Shown here: piece after piece, positions 31,736-42,131 of the stretch
Layout of the letters: each line of letters begins with the position of its first letter
Numbering within the stretch: the first letter of the stretch is position 1
From: UBA4427 sp045106235
Lineage (GTDB): Bacteria > Myxococcota_A > UBA9160 > UBA4427
Assembly: GCA_045106235.1 (NCBI GenBank)
Contig: JBGCEJ010000012.1
Location: 1-64,000, forward strand
Direction of reading: 5' to 3'
DNA length: 64,000 bases
The notes under the pieces: generated by a model
Database searches by the model: none
Seen by the model: the letters and a program-made list of their open reading frames with translations, nothing else
What the model was told of the DNA's origin: nothing
Translations under genes and position numbers: made by a program

Positions 31736-32680
31736 GTGAGGGCAGAAAAAATCCAGTCGCATGAGATGATCGGGCGCTTCGCGCCTTCGACGACGGGGGG
31801 TGTCCATCCAGGGACGCTGCTTGCGGGGCTTCTTTGTTGGCTCGATGCTCGGTCGCAGTCCGGAAGCGTGTTGCTTCGTTTAGAAGACCTCGACCGAGAG
31901 CGAACAAAGAAGGGCTACGTCGAGGCGATGGTGAGAGATCTCGATTGGTTCGGCCTCGAATTTGATGAGCAGGTTCGTCAGACCGAGCGTGGCAAGGCGC
32001 ATGAGGAAGCCTTAATCGGTTTGATTCAGTCGGGTCGCGTCTACGCTTGCTCGTGTAGCCGCTCTCAGATTCGTGCGGGCGGGGAGGCGGCGCCCGATGG
32101 CAGCTATCGATACCCCGGAACCTGTCGCGAGCAGCTCGTGGACGAGTCCGCTTGGCGCGAGGAAGCGCGCCCTCTGCGTCTGCGACTCGACGCGGGGCCT
32201 TTGACTCTGCTGGATGAGTCGGGGATGGATCTTTCGGGGGATGCCGCAGCCCTTTTTGGAGATCCGATCCTGCGCCGCCGCGACGGCAGCTTTGCCTATC
32301 ATTTCGCGTCGGTGCTGGATGACGCGGCGGCGGGTGTGACGCGCGTGATCCGTGGCCGTGATTTGGCGCTCGCGACATTGCCCCAGGTGGCGCTGCAAAA
32401 AATGCTGGGGCTGTCGACGCCGAAGTATCGCCATCATGCACTGTTTCTGGAGCGAAGCGGCGACAAGCTCTCGAAGTTTCATGGTGCGGTCGATGTCGCC
32501 GCTTTGCGATCGTGTTATTCCGCGGAAGCGCTTTGCGGCCTAATCGCGAGTGCGGTCGGTCTCGTGCCGCTGGGGACGGAGTGCCGTCCTTCTGATCTCG
32601 TCGAGGGCTTCGCTTGGAGCGCAGTTGCGAGCGAAGATGTGGAGCTAAGCTTTGAGGAGGGGCGAGGGCTGGAGTTCTGA
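31736..32680 (+). CDS. gluQ: Glutamyl-Q tRNA(Asp) synthetase
   Basis: A 314-residue truncated glutamyl-tRNA synthetase-like enzyme that attaches glutamate to queuosine in the anticodon of tRNA-Asp. GRFAPSTTGGVHPGTLLAGL is the HIGH region, LLRLEDLDRERTK the ligand pocket, and DKLSKFHGA the KMSKS equivalent. The zinc site typical of the family is present as YACSCSR with YRYPGTCR. The anticodon-binding domain of true GluRS is absent, as expected. The start is GTG 31736; ATG 31766 is possible but has a poorer leader. Confidence 0.9.
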   Translation: MRAEKIQSHEMIGRFAPSTTGGVHPGTLLAGLLCWLDARSQSGSVLLRLEDLDRERTKKGYVEAMVRDLDWFGLEFDEQVRQTERGKAHEEALIGLIQSGRVYACSCSRSQIRAGGEAAPDGSYRYPGTCREQLVDESAWREEARPLRLRLDAGPLTLLDESGMDLSGDAAALFGDPILRRRDGSFAYHFASVLDDAAAGVTRVIRGRDLALATLPQVALQKMLGLSTPKYRHHALFLERSGDKLSKFHGAVDVAALRSCYSAEALCGLIASAVGLVPLGTECRPSDLVEGFAWSAVASEDVELSFEEGRGLEF

Positions 32681-32724
32681 CTGCGCCTGATTTCTTCGAA
32701 GAGCGCAAATAGAGGAGTACGAGA

Positions 32725-33462
32725 ATGGGTTTGCTCGACGAAAAGAACATTGTGATCACGGGGGCGGCTCAAGGCATGGGTGCGGAGCATGCGCGGCGCT
32801 GTGTTCAGGAAGGGGCCCGCGTTCTCCTGACCGATTTGCAGGCGGAAGCGGGCGAAAAGCTCGCTGCTGAAATTGGAGACCGCGCGTTTTTTGAACCTCA
32901 GGACGTGACGAAAGAAGAAGACTGGGCGCGGGTGACGAAAAAGGCAGTCGATCTTTTTGGTCAGGTGGACGGGCTCGTGAACAACGCGGCCATTTGGTGG
33001 ACTGAGTCGATCTTGACGGAAGAGGTCGAACGATTTCGCACGATGCTGGACGTGAACGTGATCGGAACCTGGTTAGGCGTGCGCGCGATCGCGCCCTATC
33101 TGCGCGAAGCCGGGGGCGGTTCAATCGTAAACCTGTCTTCCATCGCCGGGACCCGAGGTATTCCGGAGCATGGTGCCTATGGCGCTTCGAAATGGGCGGT
33201 GCGCGGACTCTCGAAAGTCGCCGCCGTGGAACTGGGCGAGTGGAATATTCGCGTGAACACGGTTCATCCCGGTGCGATTGAAGGGACGGGGATGTTTCAA
33301 GTTCCCGCCTCGGAATACGAGACGATCTTTGAAGACCAGCCGCTGGGCCGCCCTGGGCAGCGAGGGGAAGTCTCAGGGCTCGTCCTTTTTCTGCTCTCCG
33401 ATCATTCGAGCTATGTGACGGGACAAGAACATGTCGTTGATGGCGGCCGAACCGCGACCTGA
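32725..33462 (+). CDS. Short-chain dehydrogenase/reductase
   Basis: A 245-residue SDR resembling hydroxysteroid dehydrogenase-type members. TGAAQGMGAEHA is the cofactor loop, LVNNAAIWW the NNAG equivalent, NLSSIAG holds the catalytic Ser, and YGASK is YxxxK. The end VTGQEHVVDGGRTAT is standard. ATG 32725 has AGAGGAG upstream. Its last codons form the first unit of a 12-bp tandem array that leads to the next gene, an amidohydrolase, suggesting co-transcription. Confidence 0.94.
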   Translation: MGLLDEKNIVITGAAQGMGAEHARRCVQEGARVLLTDLQAEAGEKLAAEIGDRAFFEPQDVTKEEDWARVTKKAVDLFGQVDGLVNNAAIWWTESILTEEVERFRTMLDVNVIGTWLGVRAIAPYLREAGGGSIVNLSSIAGTRGIPEHGAYGASKWAVRGLSKVAAVELGEWNIRVNTVHPGAIEGTGMFQVPASEYETIFEDQPLGRPGQRGEVSGLVLFLLSDHSSYVTGQEHVVDGGRTAT

Positions 33463-33550
33463 ATCGCGACTTAACCACCGACCTAAGCCCCGACCTAAAC
33501 CCCGAGCTAGCCCCCGACTTAAGCCGCTACGTAGGCCGCGACGTCCAGGC
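33455..33550. repeat. Degenerate 12-bp tandem array, eight units
   Basis: Eight in-register 12-mers run from the SDR stop to just before the next ribosome site. The best units are CGACCTAAGCCC (33479-33490) and CGACCTAAACCC (33491-33502); the outer units drift. The array is stop-free in the frame of the following amidohydrolase, where it would read as an Arg-Pro-Lys-Pro-type stretch. Confidence 0.8.
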
Positions 33551-33565
33551 AAGGCAGGAGATCCA

Positions 33566-34777
33566 ATGAAGTCCGAATCGGGCGAGACGCCCTCGATTTC
33601 TTTCGCCCCTTTCGATGCAGACAACCATTATTACGAACACGAGGATGCTTTCACGCGGCATATCGACCGCAGGATGGCGAAGCGTGCTGTGCAATGGGTT
33701 GAGTTGAATGGGCGAAAGCGGATTTTGGTGGGCGGCAAGCTCGACGCCTTCATTCCGAACCCGACCTTTGACCCCATTACGGAGCCCGGCGTGTTGGAAG
33801 ATTATTTCCGCGGGGTGAACCAAGAGGGGCAATCGATGGCGGAGCTTTTTGCCGGAAAGATCGTGCCTTTGCCGAAGGAGTACCGCGACCGAGACGCGCG
33901 GTTGGCGGTGATGGACGCGCAGGGTCTTGAGGGCGCGATTCTCTTTCCGACGTTGGGATGCGGGATCGAGGAGCCGCTTTCCCATGACCCGGAGGCAACG
34001 CATGCGGCGCTGCATGCGTTCAACCAATGGCTCGATGAGGATTGGGGCTTTGTCTACAAGGAGCGCTTGATCTCCGCTCCGATGATGTCGCTGGCGGATC
34101 CAGAGCGCGCGGTCGAGCAGCTGGAATGGGCGCTCAAGCGAGGCGCGCGGATCGTATATATGCGCCCGGCGCCTGTACCGAAGGGCGGCGGACGCAGCGC
34201 CTCGCCGGGCGATCCCGAACATGATCCGTTCTGGGCGCGAGTGAACGAGGCGGGTGTGACCGTGGCGTTTCATACGGCTGACCCGGGCTACGGCACGCTC
34301 GATCGCTGGGAGCCGAACCGCAAGATGGAAGGCTTTCGCGGGAATAATCTTCTGGCGATGATGACGCAGCATGGTCGGAACGTGATGGACACGATGGCGG
34401 CCTTGATCGCGCATGGCGTCTTCGCGCGTTTCCCGAATGTGCGGGTGGCGACGATTGAATGCGGATCGCATTGGGTGCCGTGGCTCTTCACGAATATGAA
34501 GAAAGCGTACGGTCAGATGCCGGGGCTGCTTTCCGAAGATCCGCAAGAGACCTTTCGCAAGCATGTTTGGGTCGCGCCGTTCTTCGAGGACGATATCGCG
34601 GGGCTAATCGAAATGATTGGGGTGGACCGCGTTCTGTTCGGTTCTGATTTCCCCCATGCCGAGGGCTTGTCGGCGCCCCTGGACTATCTGAAAGACCTCA
34701 AGGGCATCGATGATGCTTCGGTGAGGAAGATCATGCTGGATAATCCTCGGGAGATCGCGACGCCGCGGCCGCTTTAG
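33566..34777 (+). CDS. Amidohydrolase-2 family protein
   Basis: A 403-residue TIM-barrel protein of the amidohydrolase-related group that includes decarboxylases and hydrolases of aromatic acids. APFDADNHYYEHEDAFTRHI is the usual opening (with Asp-Asn-His replacing D-x-H-x-H). FHTADPGY, ATIECGSHWVPWL and the signature LFGSDFPHAEG follow, with NPREIATPRPL at the end. ATG 33566 has GGAG 6 nt upstream; a longer in-frame start at 33431 would translate the tandem array and is unlikely. Typical companions are SDRs and acyl-CoA enzymes; the substrate is unknown. The end overlaps the convergent metallophosphoesterase by 4 bp. Confidence 0.88.
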   Translation: MKSESGETPSISFAPFDADNHYYEHEDAFTRHIDRRMAKRAVQWVELNGRKRILVGGKLDAFIPNPTFDPITEPGVLEDYFRGVNQEGQSMAELFAGKIVPLPKEYRDRDARLAVMDAQGLEGAILFPTLGCGIEEPLSHDPEATHAALHAFNQWLDEDWGFVYKERLISAPMMSLADPERAVEQLEWALKRGARIVYMRPAPVPKGGGRSASPGDPEHDPFWARVNEAGVTVAFHTADPGYGTLDRWEPNRKMEGFRGNNLLAMMTQHGRNVMDTMAALIAHGVFARFPNVRVATIECGSHWVPWLFTNMKKAYGQMPGLLSEDPQETFRKHVWVAPFFEDDIAGLIEMIGVDRVLFGSDFPHAEGLSAPLDYLKDLKGIDDASVRKIMLDNPREIATPRPL

Positions 34778-36060
34778 ACCCCGCCCGTTTGGATCTCGAG
34801 GACGGAATGCTCGGCGGGCACGCCGACGCGGAGCGGGAAGCCGTAGAAGCCGGTCCCGCGATGGACATAGAGGCGCGAGCGACCTTTCGCGAAGAGGCCT
34901 TGATCGGGCCATTTCGTCGGCGTGAGCGCGGTCCAGTCGATGCCGAGAGAGACGAGTCCGACCTGACCGCCATGGGTATGACCGGAAAGCACGAGGTCGA
35001 CGTTTTCCGCAGGCAGCGCATGAAATCCGACAGGGTCGTGAAGTAAGAGCAGGCGCAGATGGTCGGCTCTTCTCGGAAAGCGCGTGAGAAGTGTGTCGAG
35101 ATGTTCCGCATGGCCCCCGCCCACAAAATCGGAGCCGACGACTTGGACTTGTCCCGCCGGCGTTTCGAAACAGGCCTCCTCGTCGATCAGTAAGCGGATG
35201 CCGAGATTCTTGAGGGCATCGCGCACATGCTCTGGCGCTTCATGGTCATGGTTGCCGAAGATGGCGACGCATTTTTCGGCGAGGGGTTCGAGGGGGCGGA
35301 GCGCGTCCTCGAGGCATCCAGGCGTGCCCATGCTTTCCATCGTGAGGAAATCGCCGGTGAGTGCGACGAGGTCGGGTTCCCGCGCCGCGAGTTCTTCGAC
35401 GATCTTTCGCAGGCGCTCGACGCTTTGCCAGGGGCCGAGGTGGGTATCCGTCAGCTGGACGATGCGCAGCGGTCGGGGGGTGGCGGGGTGAATCGCGGGC
35501 GGGGCTTCGCCGTAGATCCGCTGTAGAGGGAGTCGCTCGAACTCTTCCGGACCGTTCTCGGCGAGTGCGAATCGGACGGTCTCTGTCTTGGCTGTGATCG
35601 AGGTGGCGATCGAGAGAACGGCGACGACCAGGGGAAGTGCTTCGAGTCCCGTCCATAAGCCAAGAGCCGTGTCTGCGCCGAGGGCCTCGAATAACAGGCG
35701 AAAGGGAAGTAAGAGAAGAAGCCAAGGCCCCGCAAGCATGCCACCCGCGATAAAGGTCTGGCCCGGCGCCGAAATAAGCCAGCGGAAGGCGGGGCCACGG
35801 AGCTTGGCGCGGACGAGATGGGCGAGCTGAATACCAGCCGCCGCCATCGAGTAGGCGAAGATCAAATCGAGGAGGGTCTGGGTTCCGCCCGAGGCGATTT
35901 CCCGGAGACGATCATGCAGAATCAGCGCGCCGGGGAGGGCGAAGCTGAGAACCACGGCGGCAAAAGCGGCATAGAGTCTGCCGCGTGCGATCGCGGCATA
36001 GATCGGCACGCCCAACCAGACCAGGAAGGCGAGGGCCGGAAAAATCTGGCCTATCGACAT
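34774..36060 (-). CDS. Membrane-anchored metallophosphoesterase
   Basis: A 428-residue protein. Five or so hydrophobic helices occupy residues ~1-165. The catalytic calcineurin-like domain then shows all motifs: VQLTDTHLG, ALTGDFLT, FGNHDH, LLLHDPVGF and LSGHTHGGQ. Such YkuE-like enzymes hydrolyse phosphodiesters or pyrophosphates of envelope lipids at the membrane, though no substrate can be named here. It overlaps the upstream quinone oxidoreductase gene by 10 nt on the same strand. Confidence 0.92.
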   Translation of the reverse strand: MSIGQIFPALAFLVWLGVPIYAAIARGRLYAAFAAVVLSFALPGALILHDRLREIASGGTQTLLDLIFAYSMAAAGIQLAHLVRAKLRGPAFRWLISAPGQTFIAGGMLAGPWLLLLLPFRLLFEALGADTALGLWTGLEALPLVVAVLSIATSITAKTETVRFALAENGPEEFERLPLQRIYGEAPPAIHPATPRPLRIVQLTDTHLGPWQSVERLRKIVEELAAREPDLVALTGDFLTMESMGTPGCLEDALRPLEPLAEKCVAIFGNHDHEAPEHVRDALKNLGIRLLIDEEACFETPAGQVQVVGSDFVGGGHAEHLDTLLTRFPRRADHLRLLLLHDPVGFHALPAENVDLVLSGHTHGGQVGLVSLGIDWTALTPTKWPDQGLFAKGRSRLYVHRGTGFYGFPLRVGVPAEHSVLEIQTGGV

Positions 36061-37034
36061 TCGAGTAGGAGCTTCCCTTTTGTCCCGCGTCCCTCTAGGT
36101 CGCGATGGGCCTGGGCGGCGTCTTCGAGGGCGTAGCGCGCATGCACGCGCTGCTTGAGTGCACCTCTGGCCAGCCCGTCGAAAACTGCGCCGGCGCGGAG
36201 AGCAAGCTCTTCAGGATCTTGGATGAAATGACCTAACGTCGGCCTCGTCACGAAGAGCGAGCCCAAGCCGCCGAGTCGACCCAGGTCAAAGGGCGGCACA
36301 GGGCCGCTTGCCTGGCCGAAGAGGCAAAGGAGTCCTCGAGGGCGAAGCGAGGTGAGGCTCTTTTCAAAAGTGGACTGCCCGACGGAGTCGTAGACAACGT
36401 CGACCCCGGCCCCTTCGGTGATCTGAAGTGTGCGTGCTTGGAAGTCTTCTTCTGAGTAGAGGATGACTTCATCGGCCCCCGATGCGCGCGCGAGTTCGGC
36501 CTTCTCTTGCGTGCCGCAGGTGCCGATCACCATGAGTCCCGCTTGCTTTAGAAGCTGGACGAGCAGCCCCCCGGTCCCGCCCGCCGCCGCGTGGACCAGC
36601 GCCGTCTCGCCCGGCTTCGCATCGCGAACGCCGTGGGTCAGGTAATGCGCGGTCATGCCTTGCAGCAGACTCGCTGCCGCGAGCTCGGTCGAAAGCGTTT
36701 CGGGGATCGGTATAAGCTGCGTCGCGGGAATATTGCAGAGCTCGGCATAGCTGCCCGGGATCATCGTCCAGCCCACGCGATCCCCGACTTCCAGTCCCGG
36801 CGGAGTATCGGGGCCGAGCTGTTCGATCACACCCGCGCCTTCCACGCCCAAGGTGAAAGGCGTGGGGGCAGGGTAGAGTCCCGACCGATGGTAGGTGTCG
36901 ATGAAATTGACGCCCGCAAAGTCGATTCGGACTTGGGCCGTCCCGTGTGAGGGTGCCTCGACAGGGACCTCTCGGCAGACCATGACCTCGGGGCCGCCGG
37001 CTTGATCGAACTGAATCGCTTTATGCATAACCAT
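36051..37034 (-). CDS. Quinone oxidoreductase-like MDR enzyme
   Basis: A 327-residue zinc-independent medium-chain reductase of the NADPH:quinone oxidoreductase type. It opens KAIQFDQAGGPEVM and continues with VNFIDTYHRSGLYP, a quinone reductase hallmark. The NADPH site follows in VHAAAGGTGGLLVQLLK, and VVYDSVGQSTFEKS lies downstream. Catalytic-zinc cysteines are absent. ATG 37034 is preferred; GTG 37043 and ATG 37028 are also in frame without a strong ribosome site. It reduces quinones or enones in the cytoplasm. Confidence 0.92.
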   Translation of the reverse strand: MVMHKAIQFDQAGGPEVMVCREVPVEAPSHGTAQVRIDFAGVNFIDTYHRSGLYPAPTPFTLGVEGAGVIEQLGPDTPPGLEVGDRVGWTMIPGSYAELCNIPATQLIPIPETLSTELAAASLLQGMTAHYLTHGVRDAKPGETALVHAAAGGTGGLLVQLLKQAGLMVIGTCGTQEKAELARASGADEVILYSEEDFQARTLQITEGAGVDVVYDSVGQSTFEKSLTSLRPRGLLCLFGQASGPVPPFDLGRLGGLGSLFVTRPTLGHFIQDPEELALRAGAVFDGLARGALKQRVHARYALEDAAQAHRDLEGRGTKGKLLLECR

Positions 37035-37072
37035 ATTAGGCACCCGTTTCGAGAAGGAGAGTCGCGCGGAAT

Positions 37073-37768
37073 CTAGCGCGGGTTTCGCTGGGGGATAGCG
37101 TGGATGACCGCATGCTTCTGCGGCGAGTCCACGTCAGGAAATGTGATCGCGTTGAAGGTTTCGAGAATCGGCACGTCCAGCTTGGGGGTGCCTGTGCGCT
37201 GAGGGTCGGCGAGAAGGATGGGCGCTTTCAGGACGGCCTCAGAAAGAATCCAGTCTCGGAGGCCCGTTTCGTAAAGGACATCTGCGGCGAGCATTAGGTC
37301 CCAGTCATTGGGTAGCTGAGAGACGGTCTGGATCGAGAGCTCGTTTCGGCTGGCATTCAGTTCGGCAGCTTGGCGGGAAACTGGATCGAGATCGGCGGCG
37401 ATGACTTCGCTTGCGCCGGCGCGGGCGGCTGCGAGTGCGACGATGCCGGAGCCCGTGCCGAGGTCGAGGACGCGCTGGTCCCGGACGCTTTCAGGGTGGT
37501 CGAGGATAAAGCGTGCCAGCGCTTGCCCACCGCCCCAGCAGAAAGCCCAGAAAGGGGGCGCCTCGCCGTCGGCCAACTCTTGGCAGCTGGCTTCGAGATC
37601 GACGCCATCGCTGAGGAGGAAGAGCTCGAACTCGGGAGTGAGCGGCGGACGGCGAAGTTCGAGGTGTGCACCAAAGGCACCGAGCTGAGCTTCGAGTTGT
37701 TCGCGGCTCGGCTGAGCGTTCAGTGTGTCGGGGTTGGGTGAAATGCGGGAGGTGGCGTCGTCGCTCAT
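37073..37768 (-). CDS. SAM-dependent methyltransferase, ETFB-lysine-methyltransferase-like
   Basis: A 231-residue seven-beta-strand methyltransferase. PFWAFCWGGGQALARFI, followed by the SAM motif LDLGTGSGIVALAAA and AADLDP, resembles the METTL20/ETFBKMT group that methylates lysines of the electron-transfer flavoprotein beta subunit. The group's D-x-x-Y motif is present in LAADVLYE. The start ATG 37768 sits in an ATGA overlap with the membrane protein gene upstream. A much longer open frame upstream crosses the ahcY terminator and is rejected. Assignment to ETF beta is inference. Confidence 0.85.
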   Translation of the reverse strand: MSDDATSRISPNPDTLNAQPSREQLEAQLGAFGAHLELRRPPLTPEFELFLLSDGVDLEASCQELADGEAPPFWAFCWGGGQALARFILDHPESVRDQRVLDLGTGSGIVALAAARAGASEVIAADLDPVSRQAAELNASRNELSIQTVSQLPNDWDLMLAADVLYETGLRDWILSEAVLKAPILLADPQRTGTPKLDVPILETFNAITFPDVDSPQKHAVIHAIPQRNPR

Positions 37769-38121
37769 GGAATGAGCATCCGCCAGAGTCCGATCGAGGT
37801 CAGGAGGATGCCGAGCACGATGACTAGAAAGCCCGAACCGCCGAGACCGCCCCAGAGCAGGACATGAGAGCGGTCCTCCCGAGGCAGCTGTCCGTGAAGG
37901 GAGGTGGGGTTCAGCCACCAGCGTGGGGGGAGTCGGTTCACTCGGGAAAGCGAGGCATGTAGACGCCAATGGTAAACGAGGGCTGCGGGGATGCCGTAGG
38001 CAAAGCCCACTGCGGCGAGGACGATCCCGCCCCAGACTAGAGAATCGGGACCGGAGTTCAGCGCCCAGCCGATCACGCAGAAGAGCACGATGAGTCCCAA
38101 GCTGATCAGCGTTTCGAACAC
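37765..38121 (-). CDS. Small two- to three-span membrane protein, hypothetical
   Basis: A 118-residue product. Hydrophobic helices are LISLGLIVLFCVIGWAL, LVWGGIVLAAVGFAYGIPAALV and a C-terminal GGSGFLVIVLGILLTSIGLW, with a basic Trp/Pro/His-rich loop (RLPPRWWLNPTSLHGQLP) between. I recognise no family. It is coupled to the methyltransferase gene by a 4-nt overlap and lies just downstream of the ahcY terminator. Confidence 0.7.
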   Translation of the reverse strand: MFETLISLGLIVLFCVIGWALNSGPDSLVWGGIVLAAVGFAYGIPAALVYHWRLHASLSRVNRLPPRWWLNPTSLHGQLPREDRSHVLLWGGLGGSGFLVIVLGILLTSIGLWRMLIP

Positions 38122-38163
38122 GATCGTCTCCGCGCCACTCGGCGAGCGCGCTTCGAGAAATGA

Positions 38164-38198
38164 AAAGTGCCGCGGACAAGACGCGTCCGCGGCACTTT
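38164..38198 (-). terminator. Strong intrinsic terminator of ahcY
   Basis: A perfect 14-bp stem, AAAGTGCCGCGGAC / GTCCGCGGCACTTT, encloses a 7-nt loop and is followed on the minus strand by CTTTTCATTTC. It lies 40 nt past the ahcY stop. Confidence 0.85.
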
Positions 38199-38238
38199 CA
38201 TGTTAGCTCAGCCGATTCGGCGACCGCTGTTGCACGGT

Positions 38239-39690
<1,452 letters not shown>

Positions 39691-39798
39691 GATTCAGTGT
39701 TCTCCTGGGCGTGGTGTGTGTGCGTTCTGTGTGTGCATTGTTGGGCCGCGAGCGAGGGTCGCCCGGGCCGGCGCGAGCCGAAGTCGGTCTCGTATATT

Positions 39799-39826
39799 CC
39801 TATAACCGGATATACTGGTTTTTCAA
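39799..39826 (-). promoter_or_regulatory. ahcY promoter with overlapping AT-rich pseudopalindrome
   Basis: On the minus strand TTGAAA (39826-39821), a 16-bp spacer and TATAGG (39804-39799) make a sigma-70-like promoter. The -10 region is part of an imperfect inverted repeat TATATCC...GGAATATA (about 39793-39814), unusual in this G+C-rich DNA and a candidate operator. A TTGACA at 39840-39835 lies further upstream. Confidence 0.5.
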
Positions 39827-40059
39827 TTGGGGCCTGTCAAGTCGAGGCGCCGATCGAGGCGAAAAAACTATGCGAATCCGGTCGCATTGAGGGGGAAGCT
39901 GCCGGGGCCTTGCGCAAGCTCTTCGCGAAGTGCCCGTCGGACAAGGGGAATCATCGGCCAAAGGAGCCGAGAGGTTGAACGCTCTTGGCCCGGGATTGAG
40001 CGAAGGGTCCGAATTGCGTCGGGAATGCGGCCGGGCGGGTTCGTCGGGGCCGGTCGGGT

Positions 40060-41253
40060 TTAGCGGAGGACCGCGGCGACGACGAATGCGGCGGCGGTGA
40101 TGGCGAAAAAGACGCCTCCGATGAGCCAGCGGAGAGACCGAGTCTGAGCCACCAGGGCATTCTCCAGCCGGCGCTGCTGTTCGGAAACCTGGAGCAGCGA
40201 TTCTTGGAGTTCGCCCAGGGTGCCGAGTTGCTCCTCGATATCCCAAAGCTGAGTGAGGCGCTGCTCGACCTGATCCGAGCGGCCCGTCAGGTCGGAATGG
40301 CTGCGTTCGAGCTTGGCTTCGACGGAGACGAGGGCCTGGAGCATGGGCTCCACGACCTGCTTCTCCAGCATCTCGCGGGCGACCGCAGGGCCGTCCGGGT
40401 GGGCTTGGAGGTCGCTCCCCGCAGCGGCAACCGAATGGCCCGCCGGCTGGGTTGAGAGGGCGGCGGCCGAGGGAGCTGGGGAAGACGTGGAGGAATAGGA
40501 AGAGCCCGCGGCCCCTCCCGCCGTATTGGCGGCGTCCCCTGCAGCATGGGCCGCCCTTTGGGCAGCGTTTCTGTACTCGTTCGACGGGGGGGTGTTCGAC
40601 TCGGCTGCCGGCGGCGTTGCCCGCTGGGATCCGCGTCGTCCGAGAGCGATTCTGCGCCAAAATGAGGGTCGCTGGGGTGCGCTGGGCTCCGCGACCTTTT
40701 CGCGGGGACCACGGTCGCCAGGCAATGCGCGCCCGCGCTCTGGCGTCGCGCTTGCCGTTGCGCTCTGCGTCGCATTCGTGGGTGTGGTTGCCGCCGCGGC
40801 GATCTCAGGCAGGTTCTTGAGCACAGTTCCCCCTACTACGGTCGCGCCCGCTGCAAGGGCAGCTGCGGAGTTCAGCTGAGCGCTGGTTTCGAAGCTGTTC
40901 TCGCTGGCGTGTTCGAAATGCGAGGTGGCGACGGATTCCGCTGAATTGCTCAGCGCCGAATCCGAGGACAGCACCCCGTCCGCCGGTGCATCGTGGGAAA
41001 GCAGGGTCGCCGCAACCGCACCCACGGGCGTCGCTTCCTCGATCCCGGAGATCTTGTCGGATTTGGAATCGGAATCGACGGTGGCCTGGGGATAGCCTGT
41101 TTGTACTTCGTTCACGTCGTGCTCCGATCCGTGCGGGTGAGCCCGGCTTTCTCGCAATGGCTGCGATGGCCGCGCTTCCATGGGCAAAACGAGCTCGGAG
41201 GATCTTTCTGAGATCTCCGCGCCCCGTGTCGTCGAGTATGCCGACTCGGTCAT
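40060..41253 (-). CDS. Coiled-coil protein with C-terminal membrane anchor, hypothetical
   Basis: A 397-residue protein. Residues ~1-250 are disordered and rich in Ala, Ser, Thr and Pro, with a short basic patch (RRIALGRRGSQR). Residues ~285-370 form a charged helical region (LEKQVVEPMLQALVSVEAKL, LTQLWDIEEQLGTLGELQES) likely to be a coiled coil. The end SLRWLIGGVFFAITAAAFVV is a tail-anchor helix with a 5-residue tail. No domain is recognised. The ATG at 41253 begins MTESAYSTTRGAE. Overlapping frames are open, but codon pattern and the clean helix-plus-anchor end favour this one. Confidence 0.6.
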   Translation of the reverse strand: MTESAYSTTRGAEISERSSELVLPMEARPSQPLRESRAHPHGSEHDVNEVQTGYPQATVDSDSKSDKISGIEEATPVGAVAATLLSHDAPADGVLSSDSALSNSAESVATSHFEHASENSFETSAQLNSAAALAAGATVVGGTVLKNLPEIAAAATTPTNATQSATASATPERGRALPGDRGPREKVAEPSAPQRPSFWRRIALGRRGSQRATPPAAESNTPPSNEYRNAAQRAAHAAGDAANTAGGAAGSSYSSTSSPAPSAAALSTQPAGHSVAAAGSDLQAHPDGPAVAREMLEKQVVEPMLQALVSVEAKLERSHSDLTGRSDQVEQRLTQLWDIEEQLGTLGELQESLLQVSEQQRRLENALVAQTRSLRWLIGGVFFAITAAAFVVAAVLR

Positions 41254-41377
41254 CGTCCCCCCATCCAAGCGGCACTCCAATCATACCTCGTGATCGACCG
41301 CGGCACCCCCCTCGCTTCCCAGGGCGAAAGCGCAGCGTGCATGGTTTCCTGGGACCGTCCGGCTAGACTGCGCCCCC

Positions 41378-42109
41378 GTGGAACGACGAATCGAACTCGA
41401 TGGCTGTGTGAATTTTAGGGACCTTGGGGGATACCCCACGCATGAGGGGCGATCGCTCCGCTGGCGCAAGCTCTTTCGGAGTGATGCTTTGCATGCGCTG
41501 TCCGCTTCGGATGTCGCGAGCCTGCGCGACACGCATCGGCTGAGCGACATCATCGATCTGCGCTCGACCTTCGAGCTTGAAAGCGAGGGGCGCGGGCCCT
41601 TAGCCGACGAGCCGATCGCTTTTCATCATACGCCGCTTTTTGATGGCGATGCCCGGTCCGGAGATCGCGAGGCCGCGGAGCGCATGTCCCTGGGCCAGCG
41701 CTATCTCGGCCTGATGGAAATCGCGAAGGAAAAGATTGCGGGCATCGTCGCGATTCTGGCGGAATCCAAAGGCAGCGCGGTCTATCACTGCGCGGCGGGT
41801 AAGGATCGTACCGGCGTTCTTTCGGCGGTCTTGATGGGCGCGCTCGGCGTCTCGGATGAAATGATCGTTGCGGATTATGCGCTTTCGGCGGAACGCATCG
41901 ACGAGATCATCGCGCGCGTGATGAGTATGAAGGGCTATCAAGACACGCTGCATGATATGCCCGAAGATACGCTGCACGCGAAGCCGGAGACGATGCAGGA
42001 AGTCGTTTCAGGCATCAACGAACAGTACGGCTCGATGGGCGGGTACCTGCGTGATGCGGGTCTTGCGGATGGCGTCGTCGAGGCGCTTCGGGCGAACTGT
42101 TTGGAGTAG
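41378..42109 (+). CDS. Tyrosine-protein phosphatase family (CX5R)
   Basis: A 243-residue protein of the Y_phosphatase3 type (MptpB/SIW14-like). It opens ELDGCVNFRDLGGYPTHEGR, typical of the family, and has the P-loop HCAAGKDRTGVLSAV with nucleophile Cys and Arg (C-x5-R). The loop carries the K-D pair (AGKDRTG) found in the atypical, sometimes lipid-active members. The GTG start at 41378 directly precedes the family opening. It is a cytoplasmic phosphatase for phosphotyrosine or phosphoinositide-like substrates, by homology. Confidence 0.9.
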   Translation: MERRIELDGCVNFRDLGGYPTHEGRSLRWRKLFRSDALHALSASDVASLRDTHRLSDIIDLRSTFELESEGRGPLADEPIAFHHTPLFDGDARSGDREAAERMSLGQRYLGLMEIAKEKIAGIVAILAESKGSAVYHCAAGKDRTGVLSAVLMGALGVSDEMIVADYALSAERIDEIIARVMSMKGYQDTLHDMPEDTLHAKPETMQEVVSGINEQYGSMGGYLRDAGLADGVVEALRANCLE

Positions 42110-42131
42110 CGGGCGTTTCGCGCCGAGCGTG

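Noticed and set aside
39691..39850. SAH riboswitch upstream of ahcY
   Set aside because: I could not find the conserved paired elements; an operator-like repeat is the better reading.
39800..40660. Minus-strand 286-codon frame rich in Arg/Pro/Gly
   Set aside because: It is an out-of-frame shadow of the coiled-coil membrane protein gene and runs through the ahcY promoter.
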